From positions 62,001-126,000 of the forward strand of contig AODO01000073.1 of the NCBI GenBank assembly GCA_000341795.1: DNA of 64,000 nucleotides, in the 5' to 3' direction. Under the pieces are notes generated by a model, which saw nothing but the letters and a program-made list of their open reading frames with translations, was not told the origin of the DNA and ran no database searches. Of the stretch, positions 15,499-28,461 are shown one piece after another; positions within the stretch are counted from its first letter, which is position 1, and every line of letters starts with the position of its first letter. This DNA is from Rhodococcus triatomae BKS 15-14 (lineage in GTDB: Bacteria > Actinomycetota > Actinomycetes > Mycobacteriales > Mycobacteriaceae). The position numbers were made by a program, and so were the translations under genes.

Positions 15499-16923
15499 TT
15501 ACCGGCAGGCTTCCAACAACTCGTCGAGCGCTTCGTGCAACAAACCGGTGATCACGTCGACGTCGGACATCGCATCCCGGTCACCGTTCAAACCGTAGTA
15601 GACATGTCCGTCGTACGACGTCAGGCCGATGCTCAGCGCCTGATTCCGGATGAGCGGAGAAACCGGGTACGTCTCGAGCAGCCGGGCTCCGCCCAGGCAC
15701 AGCGGGGCCTGCGGGCCGGGCGCGTTCGTGATCATCACGTTGAACATCCGCTGCGACAGTCCCGCTGCCAGCCGCAACCCGACAGCGTGCAGAGTCGGCG
15801 GCGCCGTGCCCGACACACGCACCAGTGTCTGCGCGGTCATCGTGCGGTTCTGCCTGCTGTGCGCCTCCGTCGCGTGCGCGATGTGGGACAACCGGACCAC
15901 CGGATTCGGCTCACCGACCGGAAGGTCGATCAGCAGCGACGACGCCCGGCGGTCGAAGTTCCGCGGCACCGAGTCCGGATCCTCCTCCGCCACGCTCACG
16001 TCGCCGTCCTCACCGGACATGTGCACCGCGATGGGCACCATCGCACGCACCGTCGAGAACGCCGTCACCGGCTCGCCCCGCGAGAGCAACCAGTTGCGCA
16101 TCGCACCCGTCAGCACCGTCAGGATCACGTCGTTCACGGAGCAGTGGAACTTCGACCGCACCGTGCGGTAGTCCTCCAGCGACGTCTTCGCGGTCGCGAA
16201 TCTCCGATTGCGCGAGATGGTCGCGTTCAACGGTGTCGCGGGAGCCGTCGCCGCCGCCGTTCGGACCAGCGCAGCCGCGTTGCCGACCACCGTCGAGGCG
16301 GTGCCCACCACGTCCCCGACGAGGTGCCTGATCGTCGCGACCCCCTCCGCCGGGCGCGCGACCATCTCGGCGAGCGCACCCAGGACGAGCTCCGACTCAC
16401 GTGGCTCGCGGGACGGCATCCACAGCTCGTCGGGCACCTCCCGCGGATGCTCGCAGTCGTCGAACATCACCTGCCCGATCTCCAGTGCGCGCAGCCCGTC
16501 GACGAGCGCCGAATGCGACTTCGTGAAGATCGCGACACGATCGTCCGCCAAACCCTCGACGAGGTACATCTCCCACAACGGCCTGCTCCGGTCGAGCGGT
16601 CGCGAGGTCAGGCGCGCCACCAGGTCGTGCAGCTGTTCGTCGGAACCGGGCTTCGGAAGTGCCGACCGCCGAACGTGATACGTGATGTCGAAATCCCGGT
16701 CGTCGACCCACACCGGCCGGGCCAGACCGAGCGCCACCTCCCGCACTCGCTGCCGGTACCGCGGTACCAGCGACAGCCTGCGCTCGACGTGGGTGAGCAG
16801 GTCCTCGTAGTCCAAGCCACCGTCCGGGGTGCGCAGGATCGCCAGCGACCCGAGATGCATCGGTGTGCTGCTCGCCTCCAGGAAGTAGAAGGACGCGTCC
16901 TGCGTCGTCAGCCTGGTGTCCAC
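15499..16923 (-). CDS. Wax ester synthase/diacylglycerol acyltransferase (Tgs-like)
   Basis: WS/DGAT-family acyltransferase that makes triacylglycerol or wax esters from acyl-CoA. GTG 16923 gives 474 residues starting VDTRLTTQDASFYFLEASSTPMHLG, typical of the family, and has GGGGAGG 7 bases upstream. An upstream ATG (16941) would place the ribosome-binding site inside the gene. The catalytic HHxxxDG motif reads HSALVDG (H137, S138, D142, G143), so the second histidine is Ser. Later family blocks include FNVMITNAPGPQAPLCLGGARL and GLTSYDGHVYYGLNGD. It is syntenic with tgs3 (Rv3234c). Activity may be altered if the second His is essential here. Confidence 0.92.
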   Translation of the reverse strand: MDTRLTTQDASFYFLEASSTPMHLGSLAILRTPDGGLDYEDLLTHVERRLSLVPRYRQRVREVALGLARPVWVDDRDFDITYHVRRSALPKPGSDEQLHDLVARLTSRPLDRSRPLWEMYLVEGLADDRVAIFTKSHSALVDGLRALEIGQVMFDDCEHPREVPDELWMPSREPRESELVLGALAEMVARPAEGVATIRHLVGDVVGTASTVVGNAAALVRTAAATAPATPLNATISRNRRFATAKTSLEDYRTVRSKFHCSVNDVILTVLTGAMRNWLLSRGEPVTAFSTVRAMVPIAVHMSGEDGDVSVAEEDPDSVPRNFDRRASSLLIDLPVGEPNPVVRLSHIAHATEAHSRQNRTMTAQTLVRVSGTAPPTLHAVGLRLAAGLSQRMFNVMITNAPGPQAPLCLGGARLLETYPVSPLIRNQALSIGLTSYDGHVYYGLNGDRDAMSDVDVITGLLHEALDELLEACR

Positions 16924-16937
16924 TGCCTCGCCTCCCC

Positions 16938-17363
16938 TCATCCCCCGTGGCCGGGGGTTACCGCCGATTCGGGTGCGCCGAACAGTATTCGCAGTTCCCC
17001 CACGGTGACGTCCACCCCCACATGATGAACGCCGACCATCCCCACGGCGACCGCAGCTCGAACGTTCACCCGAAGATCGTCGACGAACACGCAGTCCGCC
17101 GGCGCCACGCCCAGCAGATCCGCCGCGTAGCGGTAGACGCGCGGGTCGGGCTTGGCCAACCCCACGTCCCCCGAGAGCACGACCTCGTCCACGACACGTC
17201 CCCCTCCGAGGCGGCGCAGCGCCTCCGCACCGGCTCCCCCGGGATCGTTGCTGACCACCGCCGTCCGCACACCGAGTGCGCGCAGTTCCCCGACGAGTTC
17301 GGTGAGCGGGACACTGTCGGGTCCGTCGAGAACGCCGCCGAAGTCGAGGAGAAGTGCGGGCAC
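16938..17363 (-). CDS. HAD-superfamily hydrolase, subfamily IA
   Basis: Small HAD phosphatase of 141 residues. Motif I is LLLDFGGVLDG with the nucleophile Asp7; motif II is VVSND; motif III lysine is in GLAKPDPRVY; motif IV is VFVDDLRVNV. The cap domain is short, so it may act on a small metabolite or a protein. The substrate is unknown. It lies 14 bp upstream of the acyltransferase on the same strand and is probably co-transcribed. The upstream gap 17364-17578 holds no gene that I can support. Confidence 0.88.
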   Translation of the reverse strand: MPALLLDFGGVLDGPDSVPLTELVGELRALGVRTAVVSNDPGGAGAEALRRLGGGRVVDEVVLSGDVGLAKPDPRVYRYAADLLGVAPADCVFVDDLRVNVRAAVAVGMVGVHHVGVDVTVGELRILFGAPESAVTPGHGG

Positions 17364-17578
17364 GAGCCAACAGTACGGCGTCGGCGGGGGATCGTCGCCG
17401 CGCGACGCATGCCGGCTCGGGCGAGGTCGATCACGCGAACGACGTGCGGACGAACGGGATTCGTGCGATCCTCGCTGCGGTCCCGGACTCTCCCCGGGCT
17501 CGACCGACCCGACTGCTGCCGTCGCGCAGTCGGCGCCGTTTCCGCTGTCGAGTGCGCCGACCGGCGCGAGGAGAGTTC

Positions 17579-18157
17579 ATGAAGCCGTACGTGACCACAG
17601 TCCCACCCTGCGAACCGGCGGTCGCGCCACGCGTTCCCGGCGCCGGTTCCACCGAGACGACCCGGTGCAGCGGGCGCCCCGATCTACGATCCGGCCGGCG
17701 TTTGCCGCACCGGGCCCCGACACCCCGACACGTCCCCGACACCCGGACCGTCACGAGCGCTCCGGACTGCAGGCGATTCTGCGAGCTCACGCTGCGCACG
17801 GTCCTCGAAGTCCTCGACCGCCGCAGGAACACGTCCGCGCTCGGCGGATTGCTGGCACCCGTCCCGCTGGACCTCGTCGCCGCCCTGACCAGGGTAGGGG
17901 CACCCGGCCGCAGCCTGGGTGCGGCGGTCCTGCGCAGGGTGCACGTGAGCAGCAGCGGCCCGAACAGCGCCGAGGTCTTCGGCACCTATGTCCGCGGCCC
18001 CCGCACGTTCGCGATCGCGTGCCGGGTCGAGCGCGTTGCGCCGCTGCCGCAGACGGCCACCGGACCGGCACGGACCACAACGCGAACGACCACCCACCGG
18101 CGGAATGCGGGCACGCCCGCCGCCGGATGGGTGGTCACGTCGCTGCAGGTCGGATAG
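17579..18157 (+). CDS. Rv3235-family protein (DUF6459-like)
   Basis: A 192-residue basic protein. The first 60 residues are Pro/Arg/Thr-rich and low in complexity; the conserved part is about 63-160, including CELTLRTVLEVLDRRR, LLAPVPLDLVAALTR and VHVSSSGPNSAEVFGTYVRG. This pattern matches, from memory, Rv3235 and the DUF6459 family found next to secA1 in Mycobacteriales. GAGGAGA precedes ATG 17579. Its function is not known. It is convergent with secA1 (23 bp between ends) and divergent from the HAD gene. Confidence 0.85.
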   Translation: MKPYVTTVPPCEPAVAPRVPGAGSTETTRCSGRPDLRSGRRLPHRAPTPRHVPDTRTVTSAPDCRRFCELTLRTVLEVLDRRRNTSALGGLLAPVPLDLVAALTRVGAPGRSLGAAVLRRVHVSSSGPNSAEVFGTYVRGPRTFAIACRVERVAPLPQTATGPARTTTRTTTHRRNAGTPAAGWVVTSLQVG

Positions 18158-18180
18158 GCCGACGGCCGGGGCACGCCTCC

Positions 18181-21057
<2,877 letters not shown>

Positions 21058-21123
21058 GGGCTTGAACGTCCTTGGGTCTCGGCGGGCAGGTCGGTACGCG
21101 GTGGATCGGGCTGCCCTCGCAGC

Positions 21124-21159
21124 GGGATCCGGCCGAGGGCTGACCCTCGACCGGATCCC
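21124..21159 (-). terminator. Intrinsic terminator of hpf
   Basis: A 16-bp stem with one internal mismatch (21124-21139 with 21144-21159) around a CTGA loop lies 132 bp beyond the hpf stop and 66 bp upstream of secA1. Confidence 0.7.
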
Positions 21160-21290
21160 ATGGTAGGCGCTGCGGTCGTCGAGCGAGTCGATCGACCGCT
21201 CATTCTTGTCTGTTGCTCAGGTTCGCCCTCCTCGTCGGCCGGGCGTCGACCGACGTCTCGAACGGGCGTGTGGGGGCGGTGCGACCCGAC

Positions 21291-21959
21291 TCAGGCCAGC
21301 CGGATGAGGCCGTAGTCGAAGGCGTGCCGCCGGTAGACGACCGACGGCCGGTCCGTCTCCTTGTCGTGGAACAGGAAGAAGTCGTGACCGACCAGTTCCA
21401 TCTCGTAGAGCGCGTCGTCCACCGCCATCGGCGCGGCGGAGTGCACCTTGGTGCGCACGATCTGACCGGGACCTTCCGGCTGTTCCGATTCCAGCGAGAT
21501 GTCGGGCGAGATCCCGAGCGAGTCGTCCTCGGCGAGCGCGGCGGTGGCTTCGGCGACGGACACCGGCGTCTTGTCGCCGTAGTGCACCCGCCTGCGGTCC
21601 TTCGTCCTGCGCAGTCGCGACTCCAGCTTGGAGGTCACGCTCTCGAACGCGGCGTAGAAACTGTCGGCGGCGGCCTCGGCGCGGGCCACCGGGCCCTTGC
21701 CCCGAGCGGTGATCTCGACGCGCTGACAGTTCTTCGCCTGCCGTCGGTTGCGCTCGTGTTGGAGTTCGACGTCGAAGTGGTAGATGGTCGGGTCGAAGCG
21801 CTCGAGTCGAGCGAGCTTCTCGGATACGTAGACCCGGAAATGGTCCGGAATCTCGACATTGCGGCCCTTGACCACAATCTCGGAGCGTGGGGCTTCGGAT
21901 TCCCCGGTGTTCTCTGCAGCGTCCTGAACGAATGCGGATGCTGTCGAAGGGGTCGTCAC
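21291..21959 (-). CDS. hpf: Long-form ribosome hibernation promoting factor
   Basis: Binds 30S subunits in stationary phase and joins two 70S ribosomes into inactive 100S dimers. The 222-residue protein has an N-terminal S30AE domain (about 27-125, beginning IVVKGRNVEIPDHFRVYV), a linker rich in Ala/Glu, and the C-terminal dimerisation domain (about 165-222) with EMELVGHDFFLFHDKET and VVYRRHAFDYGLIRL. Length is typical of the long form. GTG 21959 is preceded by GGGAGG. It is followed by secA1, the same order as in M. tuberculosis. Confidence 0.95.
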   Translation of the reverse strand: MTTPSTASAFVQDAAENTGESEAPRSEIVVKGRNVEIPDHFRVYVSEKLARLERFDPTIYHFDVELQHERNRRQAKNCQRVEITARGKGPVARAEAAADSFYAAFESVTSKLESRLRRTKDRRRVHYGDKTPVSVAEATAALAEDDSLGISPDISLESEQPEGPGQIVRTKVHSAAPMAVDDALYEMELVGHDFFLFHDKETDRPSVVYRRHAFDYGLIRLA

Positions 21960-22134
21960 GCGTACCTCCCGAATACGGCCGAGTCAAGTGTTTGACCTGC
22001 GGCGGAATGAGCTACGCCGGGAAGGGGACCGCCCGGCGTCAGGTTCGGAGCTATCACCTCCCGCCCGTGTCGTCGGCTGTGTTGGCGACGCTAGTACGAG
22101 TTCGTGCCGAGTGCCAGCGTTACCGTCGAACGAG

Positions 22135-22794
22135 TCATGCGGCGGTGATCACAAGGACACCGTCGACCCGCACCCCGGCTCGAGCCAGAGCGCGAACGGA
22201 CTCCGTGGCGGTCGCTCCGGTGGTGAGGACGTCGTCGACCAGCAGCACCGTTCGGGGTCCGCCGAGCCGTCGCGAAGGTTCCACCCTGATCCGGCCGGAC
22301 AGGTTCCGGGACCGTTCCTTCGCCGACAGTCCCACCGAATCCCGCACCGGCCCAACGAAACCGAGGATCGGGTCGACCGCGACCGGCTCCGGCAGCAGCG
22401 CGACCGCCGCCGCGCGAGCCGCGGCACAGACCGGGTCTCCCCCGCGCACTCGTGCGGCGCGACCCCGGGTCGGCGCCGGCACGAGCAGCAGCCGGGACAG
22501 TTCGGGTGGGTCGATCTCGCCGCGGACACGCAGACCCGACACGGCCCGAGCCCATGCCGAGCCGAACTGGTGCGCGAGGTCCCGGCGACCCCGTTCCTTG
22601 GCTGCGATCACCGCGCGGCGGGCGACGCCGGTGTGCGCCCCGAGCGCGAAGACCGGCACCCCCGGATCGATGCGCGGCGAGACGACGAACGGCTCTCCCG
22701 ACAGGGCCGCGGCGCAGCGCGCGCACCACAACGTTCCGGGGGCCTCACAGCCTCCGCACTCGCGGGGCAGCACGAGATCCAGGAGCGTCCTCAC
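22135..22794 (-). CDS. ComF-family phosphoribosyltransferase
   Basis: ComF/GntX-type protein with a C-terminal PRT domain. The N-terminal zinc-finger-like part has CGGC...CARC (PRECGGCEAPGTLWCARC). The middle carries LKERGRRDL-like AAKERGRRDLAHQF, and the PRPP-binding loop is VLLVDDVLTTGATATES. GTG 22794 gives 219 residues and an N-terminus matching Rv3242c; its ribosome-binding site is weak. A longer start at 22896 exists but adds no conserved sequence. In naturally competent bacteria ComF helps DNA uptake; its role in actinobacteria is not established. Confidence 0.88.
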   Translation of the reverse strand: MRTLLDLVLPRECGGCEAPGTLWCARCAAALSGEPFVVSPRIDPGVPVFALGAHTGVARRAVIAAKERGRRDLAHQFGSAWARAVSGLRVRGEIDPPELSRLLLVPAPTRGRAARVRGGDPVCAAARAAAVALLPEPVAVDPILGFVGPVRDSVGLSAKERSRNLSGRIRVEPSRRLGGPRTVLLVDDVLTTGATATESVRALARAGVRVDGVLVITAA

Positions 22795-22959
22795 CCGGCC
22801 CAGTGTGCCGACGACCACCGACACGAACGCGACACGCTCGGGCACCGGCGCCCATCCGTGCCGAAGTGACGCTCGGCACGGCACAATGCCTTTCATGAGC
22901 ACGCCGCCGACGCGGGAAACGGGTTCGTCCGAAACGTCGTCGTGCCGAGGTCCGCTCCG

Positions 22960-24939
22960 ATGACCGCGCCGCCGGACGTACCCACGGACAATCTCGACAA
23001 GCGCAGGCTCTGGTCCATCTTCGGCGGGCTGATGCTGGCGATGCTGCTCTCGGCCCTCGACCAGACGATCGTCGCGACCGCACTGCCGACGATCGTCAGC
23101 GACCTCGGCGGCGCCGAGCACCTCAGCTGGGTGGTCACCGCGTACATGCTCGCGACCACCGCGACGACCCCCCTGTGGGGCAAACTCGGCGACCTGTTCG
23201 GCCGCAAGTACCTGTTCATCGGGTGCGTGGTGATCTTCCTGGTCGGCTCGGCGCTGTGCGGCACCTCGACGTCGATGACGGAACTCATCGCCTACCGGGC
23301 ACTGCAGGGAGTCGGCGCGGGCGGGTTGATGGTGCTCTCGCAGGCCATCGTCGGCGACGTCGTCCCACCCCGAGATCGCGGTCGCTACCAGGGCGTGTTC
23401 GGCGCGGTGTTCGGACTCGCGAGCGTCGCGGGTCCGCTGCTGGGCGGGTTCTTCGTCGACAATCTGAGCTGGCAGTGGGTGTTCTACATCAACCTGCCGA
23501 TCGGGATCGTCGCTCTCGTCGCGGTGATCATCGTGCTGCCGAGAACCGCTGCCCGGTCGAAGCCGTCGATCGACTACGTCGGCATCGTGCTGCTCGCGGC
23601 GGCATCCGGCTGCATCGTGCTGGTGACGAGCTTCGGATCCATCTGGGGATGGGGCTCGGCGCGCATCCTGGGGCTGATCGCCGCCTCGGTCGTCGCCGTC
23701 GTCGCCTTCGTGTTCGTCGAGCTGCGTGTTCCGGAACCGGTGATGCCGATCCGGCTGCTGACCAATCGGGTCTTCGCCACCGCGTCGGCCATCGGGTTCG
23801 TCGTCGGTTTCGCGATGTTCGGCGCCATCACGTTCCTGCCCCTGTTCCTGCAGTCGGTACAGGGCGCGACGGCGACGTCCTCCGGTCTGCGGATGATCCC
23901 GATGATGGCCGGTCTGCTCATCACCTCGATCGCGAGTGGGCAGGTCATCAGCCGCACCGGGCGCTACAAGATCTACCCGATCGTGGGCTGTGCGATCTTC
24001 ACCGTCGCCCTGTACCTGCTGTCCACGATGGACCGCACCACGTCCACCACCGTGACCGGCCTGTACCTGTTCGTCCTCGGCGTCGGGCTCGGCATGGTGA
24101 TGCAGGTGCTCGTCCTCGCAGTGCAGAACGCGGTCGAGTACCGGGACCTCGGCGCCGGAACCAGTGGTGCCACCTTCTTCCGCTCGATCGGCTCCGCGGT
24201 GGGTGTGGCCGTGTTCGGCGCAGTGTTCAACACCCAGCTCGACTCGCACCTGTCGGGTTCCGCGCCGCCCGGCGCAGTGGGCCCGTGCTCGGTGGAGGTG
24301 CTCGAGTCCTCGACCCTGACGCTGCCGGCCTGCCCGCCGGACGTCCAGGTGTGGTTCCTCGACGGATTCACCGATGCGTTCCACACCGTGTTCCTGTTCG
24401 CGGTGCCGTTCGGTCTGCTCGCGTTCGTCCTGTCCTGGTTCCTGCCGGAAGTCGAACTCCGTACGGCGACGAGGGCACCCGACCCCGGCGAGTCGTTCGG
24501 CATGCCGACCCAGCGATCGTCGCTGGAGGAGCTTCGACTGGCGATCTGGCGCACGCTCGGCCGCGAACACCGCCTGCGGATCTGGGAGATCGTCGTCGCC
24601 GAGGCCGGCAGCGACCTCTCCCGGGGGGAGGCGTGGATGGTGAGCCGGGTCGCCGAGGAGCGGTCCCGGACCACATCGCAGATGGTCGCGGCGTCGAAGA
24701 CACCGCCACCCCTCGTCGAGGAGACCGCCCGCGCGCTCGCGCGGCGCGGCATGGTGACGATCGACGGCGATCAGGTCATCATCACACCCGCAGGCGACAC
24801 CGAAGCGGACCGGTTGCTCGATGCGCAACGACGGCGGCTACGCGAATTCGTGTCCGACTACCCGGGCTGCGATCAGGCCGACGTCGACAAGATGCTCGAC
24901 GAGATCGCCCGCTCACTCCGCGACGCGGCGCCTGCCTAG
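22960..24939 (+). CDS. DHA2-family MFS drug exporter with C-terminal MarR-like domain
   Basis: Proton-driven exporter of the EmrB/QacA (DHA2, 14-helix) group. Family motifs are LDQTIVATALPTIVSDLGG in helix 1, GKLGDLFGRKYLF after helix 2 (motif A), RALQGVGAGGLMVLSQAIVGD (motif B) and GPLLGGFFVDNLSWQWVFYINLP (motif C). Membrane segments end near residue 500. The last 150 residues are soluble and look like a winged-helix: VEETARALARRGMVTIDGD, then VIITPAGDTEADRLLDAQRR, as in MarR regulators. ATG 22960 (after GAGG) gives 659 residues. It is divergent from the ComF gene and convergent with lpqB. Confidence 0.93.
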   Translation: MTAPPDVPTDNLDKRRLWSIFGGLMLAMLLSALDQTIVATALPTIVSDLGGAEHLSWVVTAYMLATTATTPLWGKLGDLFGRKYLFIGCVVIFLVGSALCGTSTSMTELIAYRALQGVGAGGLMVLSQAIVGDVVPPRDRGRYQGVFGAVFGLASVAGPLLGGFFVDNLSWQWVFYINLPIGIVALVAVIIVLPRTAARSKPSIDYVGIVLLAAASGCIVLVTSFGSIWGWGSARILGLIAASVVAVVAFVFVELRVPEPVMPIRLLTNRVFATASAIGFVVGFAMFGAITFLPLFLQSVQGATATSSGLRMIPMMAGLLITSIASGQVISRTGRYKIYPIVGCAIFTVALYLLSTMDRTTSTTVTGLYLFVLGVGLGMVMQVLVLAVQNAVEYRDLGAGTSGATFFRSIGSAVGVAVFGAVFNTQLDSHLSGSAPPGAVGPCSVEVLESSTLTLPACPPDVQVWFLDGFTDAFHTVFLFAVPFGLLAFVLSWFLPEVELRTATRAPDPGESFGMPTQRSSLEELRLAIWRTLGREHRLRIWEIVVAEAGSDLSRGEAWMVSRVAEERSRTTSQMVAASKTPPPLVEETARALARRGMVTIDGDQVIITPAGDTEADRLLDAQRRRLREFVSDYPGCDQADVDKMLDEIARSLRDAAPA

Positions 24940-24958
24940 GTGCAGAAGACGTCCCGGC

Positions 24959-26722
24959 TCAGCCGGGCAACACCGGGATGGCCTTCACGCCCGTCAGTCC
25001 CGGAACCTCACGCCAGTACCTGTCCCCCGCCGGGTCGTTGCTGTTCAGCTGGAACACCGCTCGGGTGTCGGCGACGAACGTCATGGTCGCCGACGAGTCC
25101 ACCGAGGTCACCGGGGGCGTCAGGTTGCGACTGGGCAGCGCGTCCATCCGGGAGCCGTCCATCGCGACCGTGACGACCGGGATGTCCGAGGCGGCGCGCG
25201 CGACGACCACGGCGTCACCCGTCGACCAGTCGAGCGCCACCGCCGGACTGCCCAACCCGACGGCGATCGGACTGGCCCCCGTCAACTTGTAGGTACCGTC
25301 CGGCTGCGGCACGAGGGTCACCACGTACACCTTGCCGTCGACGATCATCGCCGCCCGGACGCCGTCACGGGAGAGGCGGAAGTCGGTGATCGTGGTGCCG
25401 AGTCCGGCGATCTCCGAGGTGTCGACCGGCTGCGCAACCGACTCACCCGTCGCCCCGCGGGAGATCCGCACCACCTTCGAGCCGTCGACGACGGTCCACA
25501 CGGCCGAGTCGGCGTACGCCCAGGACGGCCGCGTCAGCGTCGTACCCTCGATCACCGAGGTGGCGAATCCGTCCACCTCGCCGATCATCAGCGCAGCAGC
25601 CGGGCCCGCGGTCGGCCGGGTGGGGGCGTTCACGCCTGCCGCGACCAGGCCGTCCCGCGACAGCGCGATCGAGCGCAGACCGTTTCCGGTCCCGAAGTAC
25701 CCGGGCATCGCCTCGACGCCGTTGTCGGTGACACGCACCAGTGCGCCGTCACGCAGCGCGTGCAGCCCCGTCGCCGCGGAGGCGTTCGACCCCGGATTCG
25801 ACGAGGACACGTCAGCCGTGGTCCACCCGTTCGCCATCCGGTCGTCGAGCGGCTTGCCGTCGCCCATGATGACGTACGGTCCGGGGATCTCGGCGTTCGC
25901 CAGCGTCCACACCACCTGGGCGGCGAGCCTGTCCCGGCTGACGACGTCGAGTGTGGAGGTGCCCTCCAACTCGATCCGCAGTCCACCGAACCCGATTCCC
26001 ACCCCTGCGCTGCGACCGTCGGTCTTGGTGATCGGCTCGGCGAGGGTGACCTCTTCGAGCTGGTTCGTCACGGCGCCCTCGAGGGACGGCTTGGGCCCCG
26101 CGATGAGCATCTCGACCAACCGGTCCGCCGCGTCCTGCGGGTTGGTCGAGATCCACCGCAGGTCGGGCACGGTCGTCGACCCCGTCGGGTCGAGGAAGTA
26201 CAGCGAGTTGCGCTGATAGGTCTTGAGGAACTGCGGGCGGTCCAAGGTCACGCCGGGCGGAAGTTGGTCGATGCGCCACTCGCCGTTCGTCCGCGTCAGC
26301 CGGATCGTCGCCTCGTACGCGCCCTCGACGGCCTCGTACACGCCCTCCGGATCGAGCTGACCGACCCTGTTCGCGCGGATCGTGTAGCTGGCGGTGTCGT
26401 TCGACCGCGACTCCGGCAACACGTCGACCTTGTCCACGATCGACGTGCTCTCGGTGTCGTCCCATCCGGCCGACGCGGATTCGGTCATGAACTGGCGGGC
26501 CGCCGCGTGCCCGTTCGTGGGGTCGGTGCTCGCCGCGAAGAAGTCCCGCAGCAGCAGGTCCGGTTCGCGGCCCGGAGTCGGTGCGGGCACGGTCGGATTC
26601 GCCGGCGCCCGCTCGATGGTGCCGATCGCCTGCGGGGTGGACGAGTCGGGCACGCTCGCACATCCCGCCACCACCAGCACCGTGAACAGGGCGGCGGCGA
26701 GTACAGCAGGCCGCCGGTTCAT
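24959..26722 (-). CDS. lpqB: Lipoprotein LpqB, MtrB partner
   Basis: Extracytoplasmic lipoprotein that interacts with sensor MtrB in mycobacteria. The ATG at 26722 overlaps the mtrB stop (ATGA) and opens a signal peptide [20 protein letters not shown] with lipobox cysteine at residue 21 (VAGC). The mature 587-residue precursor has a GerMN-like domain (roughly 80-300) and a C-terminal beta-propeller-like region ([19 protein letters not shown]). An in-frame extension upstream of 26722 is excluded because it would hide the signal peptide. The operon mtrA-mtrB-lpqB is standard for the order. Confidence 0.96.
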   Translation of the reverse strand: MNRRPAVLAAALFTVLVVAGCASVPDSSTPQAIGTIERAPANPTVPAPTPGREPDLLLRDFFAASTDPTNGHAAARQFMTESASAGWDDTESTSIVDKVDVLPESRSNDTASYTIRANRVGQLDPEGVYEAVEGAYEATIRLTRTNGEWRIDQLPPGVTLDRPQFLKTYQRNSLYFLDPTGSTTVPDLRWISTNPQDAADRLVEMLIAGPKPSLEGAVTNQLEEVTLAEPITKTDGRSAGVGIGFGGLRIELEGTSTLDVVSRDRLAAQVVWTLANAEIPGPYVIMGDGKPLDDRMANGWTTADVSSSNPGSNASAATGLHALRDGALVRVTDNGVEAMPGYFGTGNGLRSIALSRDGLVAAGVNAPTRPTAGPAAALMIGEVDGFATSVIEGTTLTRPSWAYADSAVWTVVDGSKVVRISRGATGESVAQPVDTSEIAGLGTTITDFRLSRDGVRAAMIVDGKVYVVTLVPQPDGTYKLTGASPIAVGLGSPAVALDWSTGDAVVVARAASDIPVVTVAMDGSRMDALPSRNLTPPVTSVDSSATMTFVADTRAVFQLNSNDPAGDRYWREVPGLTGVKAIPVLPG

Positions 26723-28461
26723 GTCCGCCGCTCCCGCAGCATCGGAACGCTCGCCGTCTCGTCCGGGTCCAGCGGCTCGCCGTGCTCTCCGTGCTCGACG
26801 TCCTCGCCCGCAGGCGACGCGGACCCGTCCGGCTCCTTGCCCTGCACCCGCTTGGTCGTCGGCGGACGCAGCGGCAACGGGCTGCTCGTCACCTTGTGGC
26901 CCCGAACGAGCGGCAACGTCAGCCGGAAGCACGCCCCCACACCGGGCTCACCCCACGCCTCGAGCCTGCCGTCGTGGAGGCGGGCGTCCTCGACGCTGAT
27001 GGCCAGGCCCAGTCCCGTGCCGCCGGACCTGCGCACCCGTGACGGGTCGGACCGCCAGAACCGGTTGAACACCAGCTTCTCCTCACCGGGACGCAGACCG
27101 ATCCCCTGGTCGCGCACGATGAACGCGGCGGCGTCGTTGTCCGCCCGCAGCCGCAGCAGCACGGGCTTGCCCTCGCCGTGATCGATCGCGTTCGCGAGCA
27201 GGTTCCGGAGGATCCGCTCGACACGACGCGGATCCACGATCGCGAACACCGGTTCCTCGGGCAGATCCAGGATCAGCTCGGTGCTGGTCTCCCTGGCGAG
27301 GTGACGGATCGTCGACACCGCGGCGCGGGCACTCATCCGCAGGTCGAGCTTCTCGGCGGCGAGTTCGGCGACCCCGGCGTCGTGCCTGCTGATCTCCAGC
27401 AGATCGTTCAGCAGGGTCTCGAAGCGGTCCAGTTCGGCGACGAGCAGCTCGGACGACCTGCGCAGCGCGGGATCGAGTTCGGCACTGCCGTCGTGAATCA
27501 GGTCCGCTGCCATCCGCACCGTCGTCAACGGGGTGCGGAGTTCGTGGCTCACATCCGAGGTGAAGCGTTTCTGCAGGTTGCCGAACTCCTCCAGCTGGGT
27601 GATCTGCTTCGAGAGCGACTCCGCCATGTCGTTGAACGACATCGCGAGTCGCGCCATGTCGTCCTCACCACGGACGGGCATCCGCTCGCGCAGCTTGCCC
27701 TCGGCGAACCGCTCGGCGATCCGCGAGGCCGAACGGATCGGCAACACCACCTGCCGAGCCACGATCAACGAGATCGCGGCGAGCAGGACGAGCAGCACCG
27801 CGCCACCGATCAGCAGCGTGCTGCGCATCAGCGACAGGCTGCGGTCCTCGCTGGCGAGTGGGAACACCAGGTACAGCTCCAGGTTGGGGATGTCGGCGAC
27901 CACCGGGCTGCCCACCAGCAGCGCCGGCCCCGAGTAGCCGTCGGGGTCCGCGACCGTCGTGAACTGGTAGCTGATCTGCCCGTTGTGCACGAAGTCGCGA
28001 AGGTTGCGCGGGATCTGGTCCGCCGGTCCGGCGGTCGGTTCTCCCGCCGGGTCGTCAGTTCCGGCGATGAGCACCGTGTCGAACGTACCCGCCGCCCCCG
28101 ACGCCGGACCGGAGTCGGAGTTCCGGTTGGTCAGCGACGCCCGCGCGGCATCGAGACGCGTGCTGAGCGCAGCGGATTCGTCGGTCCCGGCCAGCTCGCT
28201 CTGCACCGTTCCGCGCGCACGATCGATCTCCTCGGTGGCCGCGGAGATCTTCGCCTCCAGGAGACGATCGGTGATCTGACTGGTCAGCACGACACCGAGG
28301 ATGGTGATGACGATCAGCGACAGGCTGAGCGTCGAGACGACGACCCGCAACTGCAGGGAGCGCCGCCAGAGATGCGCCAGTGCCCGGCTCGTGTTCCGGA
28401 ACCTGCGGAGCAACGGCGTGAACGTGCCGTTGATCCGGCGCCTCATGCGGGTTCGGATCAC
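26719..28461 (-). CDS. mtrB: Sensor histidine kinase MtrB
   Basis: Membrane sensor of the essential MtrAB system that links cell-wall state to division and lipid homeostasis. The 580-residue protein has transmembrane segments near 41-62 and 205-225 enclosing a large extracytoplasmic domain, a HAMP linker ([19 protein letters not shown]), the HisKA box [20 protein letters not shown], and HATPase motifs [18 protein letters not shown] and [10 protein letters not shown]. The C-terminal 50 residues are charged and probably disordered. GTG 28461 overlaps the mtrA stop (GTGA). Confidence 0.97.
   Translation of the reverse strand: MIRTRMRRRINGTFTPLLRRFRNTSRALAHLWRRSLQLRVVVSTLSLSLIVITILGVVLTSQITDRLLEAKISAATEEIDRARGTVQSELAGTDESAALSTRLDAARASLTNRNSDSGPASGAAGTFDTVLIAGTDDPAGEPTAGPADQIPRNLRDFVHNGQISYQFTTVADPDGYSGPALLVGSPVVADIPNLELYLVFPLASEDRSLSLMRSTLLIGGAVLLVLLAAISLIVARQVVLPIRSASRIAERFAEGKLRERMPVRGEDDMARLAMSFNDMAESLSKQITQLEEFGNLQKRFTSDVSHELRTPLTTVRMAADLIHDGSAELDPALRRSSELLVAELDRFETLLNDLLEISRHDAGVAELAAEKLDLRMSARAAVSTIRHLARETSTELILDLPEEPVFAIVDPRRVERILRNLLANAIDHGEGKPVLLRLRADNDAAAFIVRDQGIGLRPGEEKLVFNRFWRSDPSRVRRSGGTGLGLAISVEDARLHDGRLEAWGEPGVGACFRLTLPLVRGHKVTSSPLPLRPPTTKRVQGKEPDGSASPAGEDVEHGEHGEPLDPDETASVPMLRERRT

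Noticed and set aside
22794-24828. Long minus-strand frame fused to the ComF gene
   Set aside because: It is antisense to the MFS exporter; the ComF homologue begins near 22794 and the remainder has no recognisable domain.
24953-24967. CCCGG-CTCAG-CCGGG hairpin at the lpqB/MFS junction as a terminator
   Set aside because: Only five pairs and it lies within the last codons of lpqB, so it could arise by chance.
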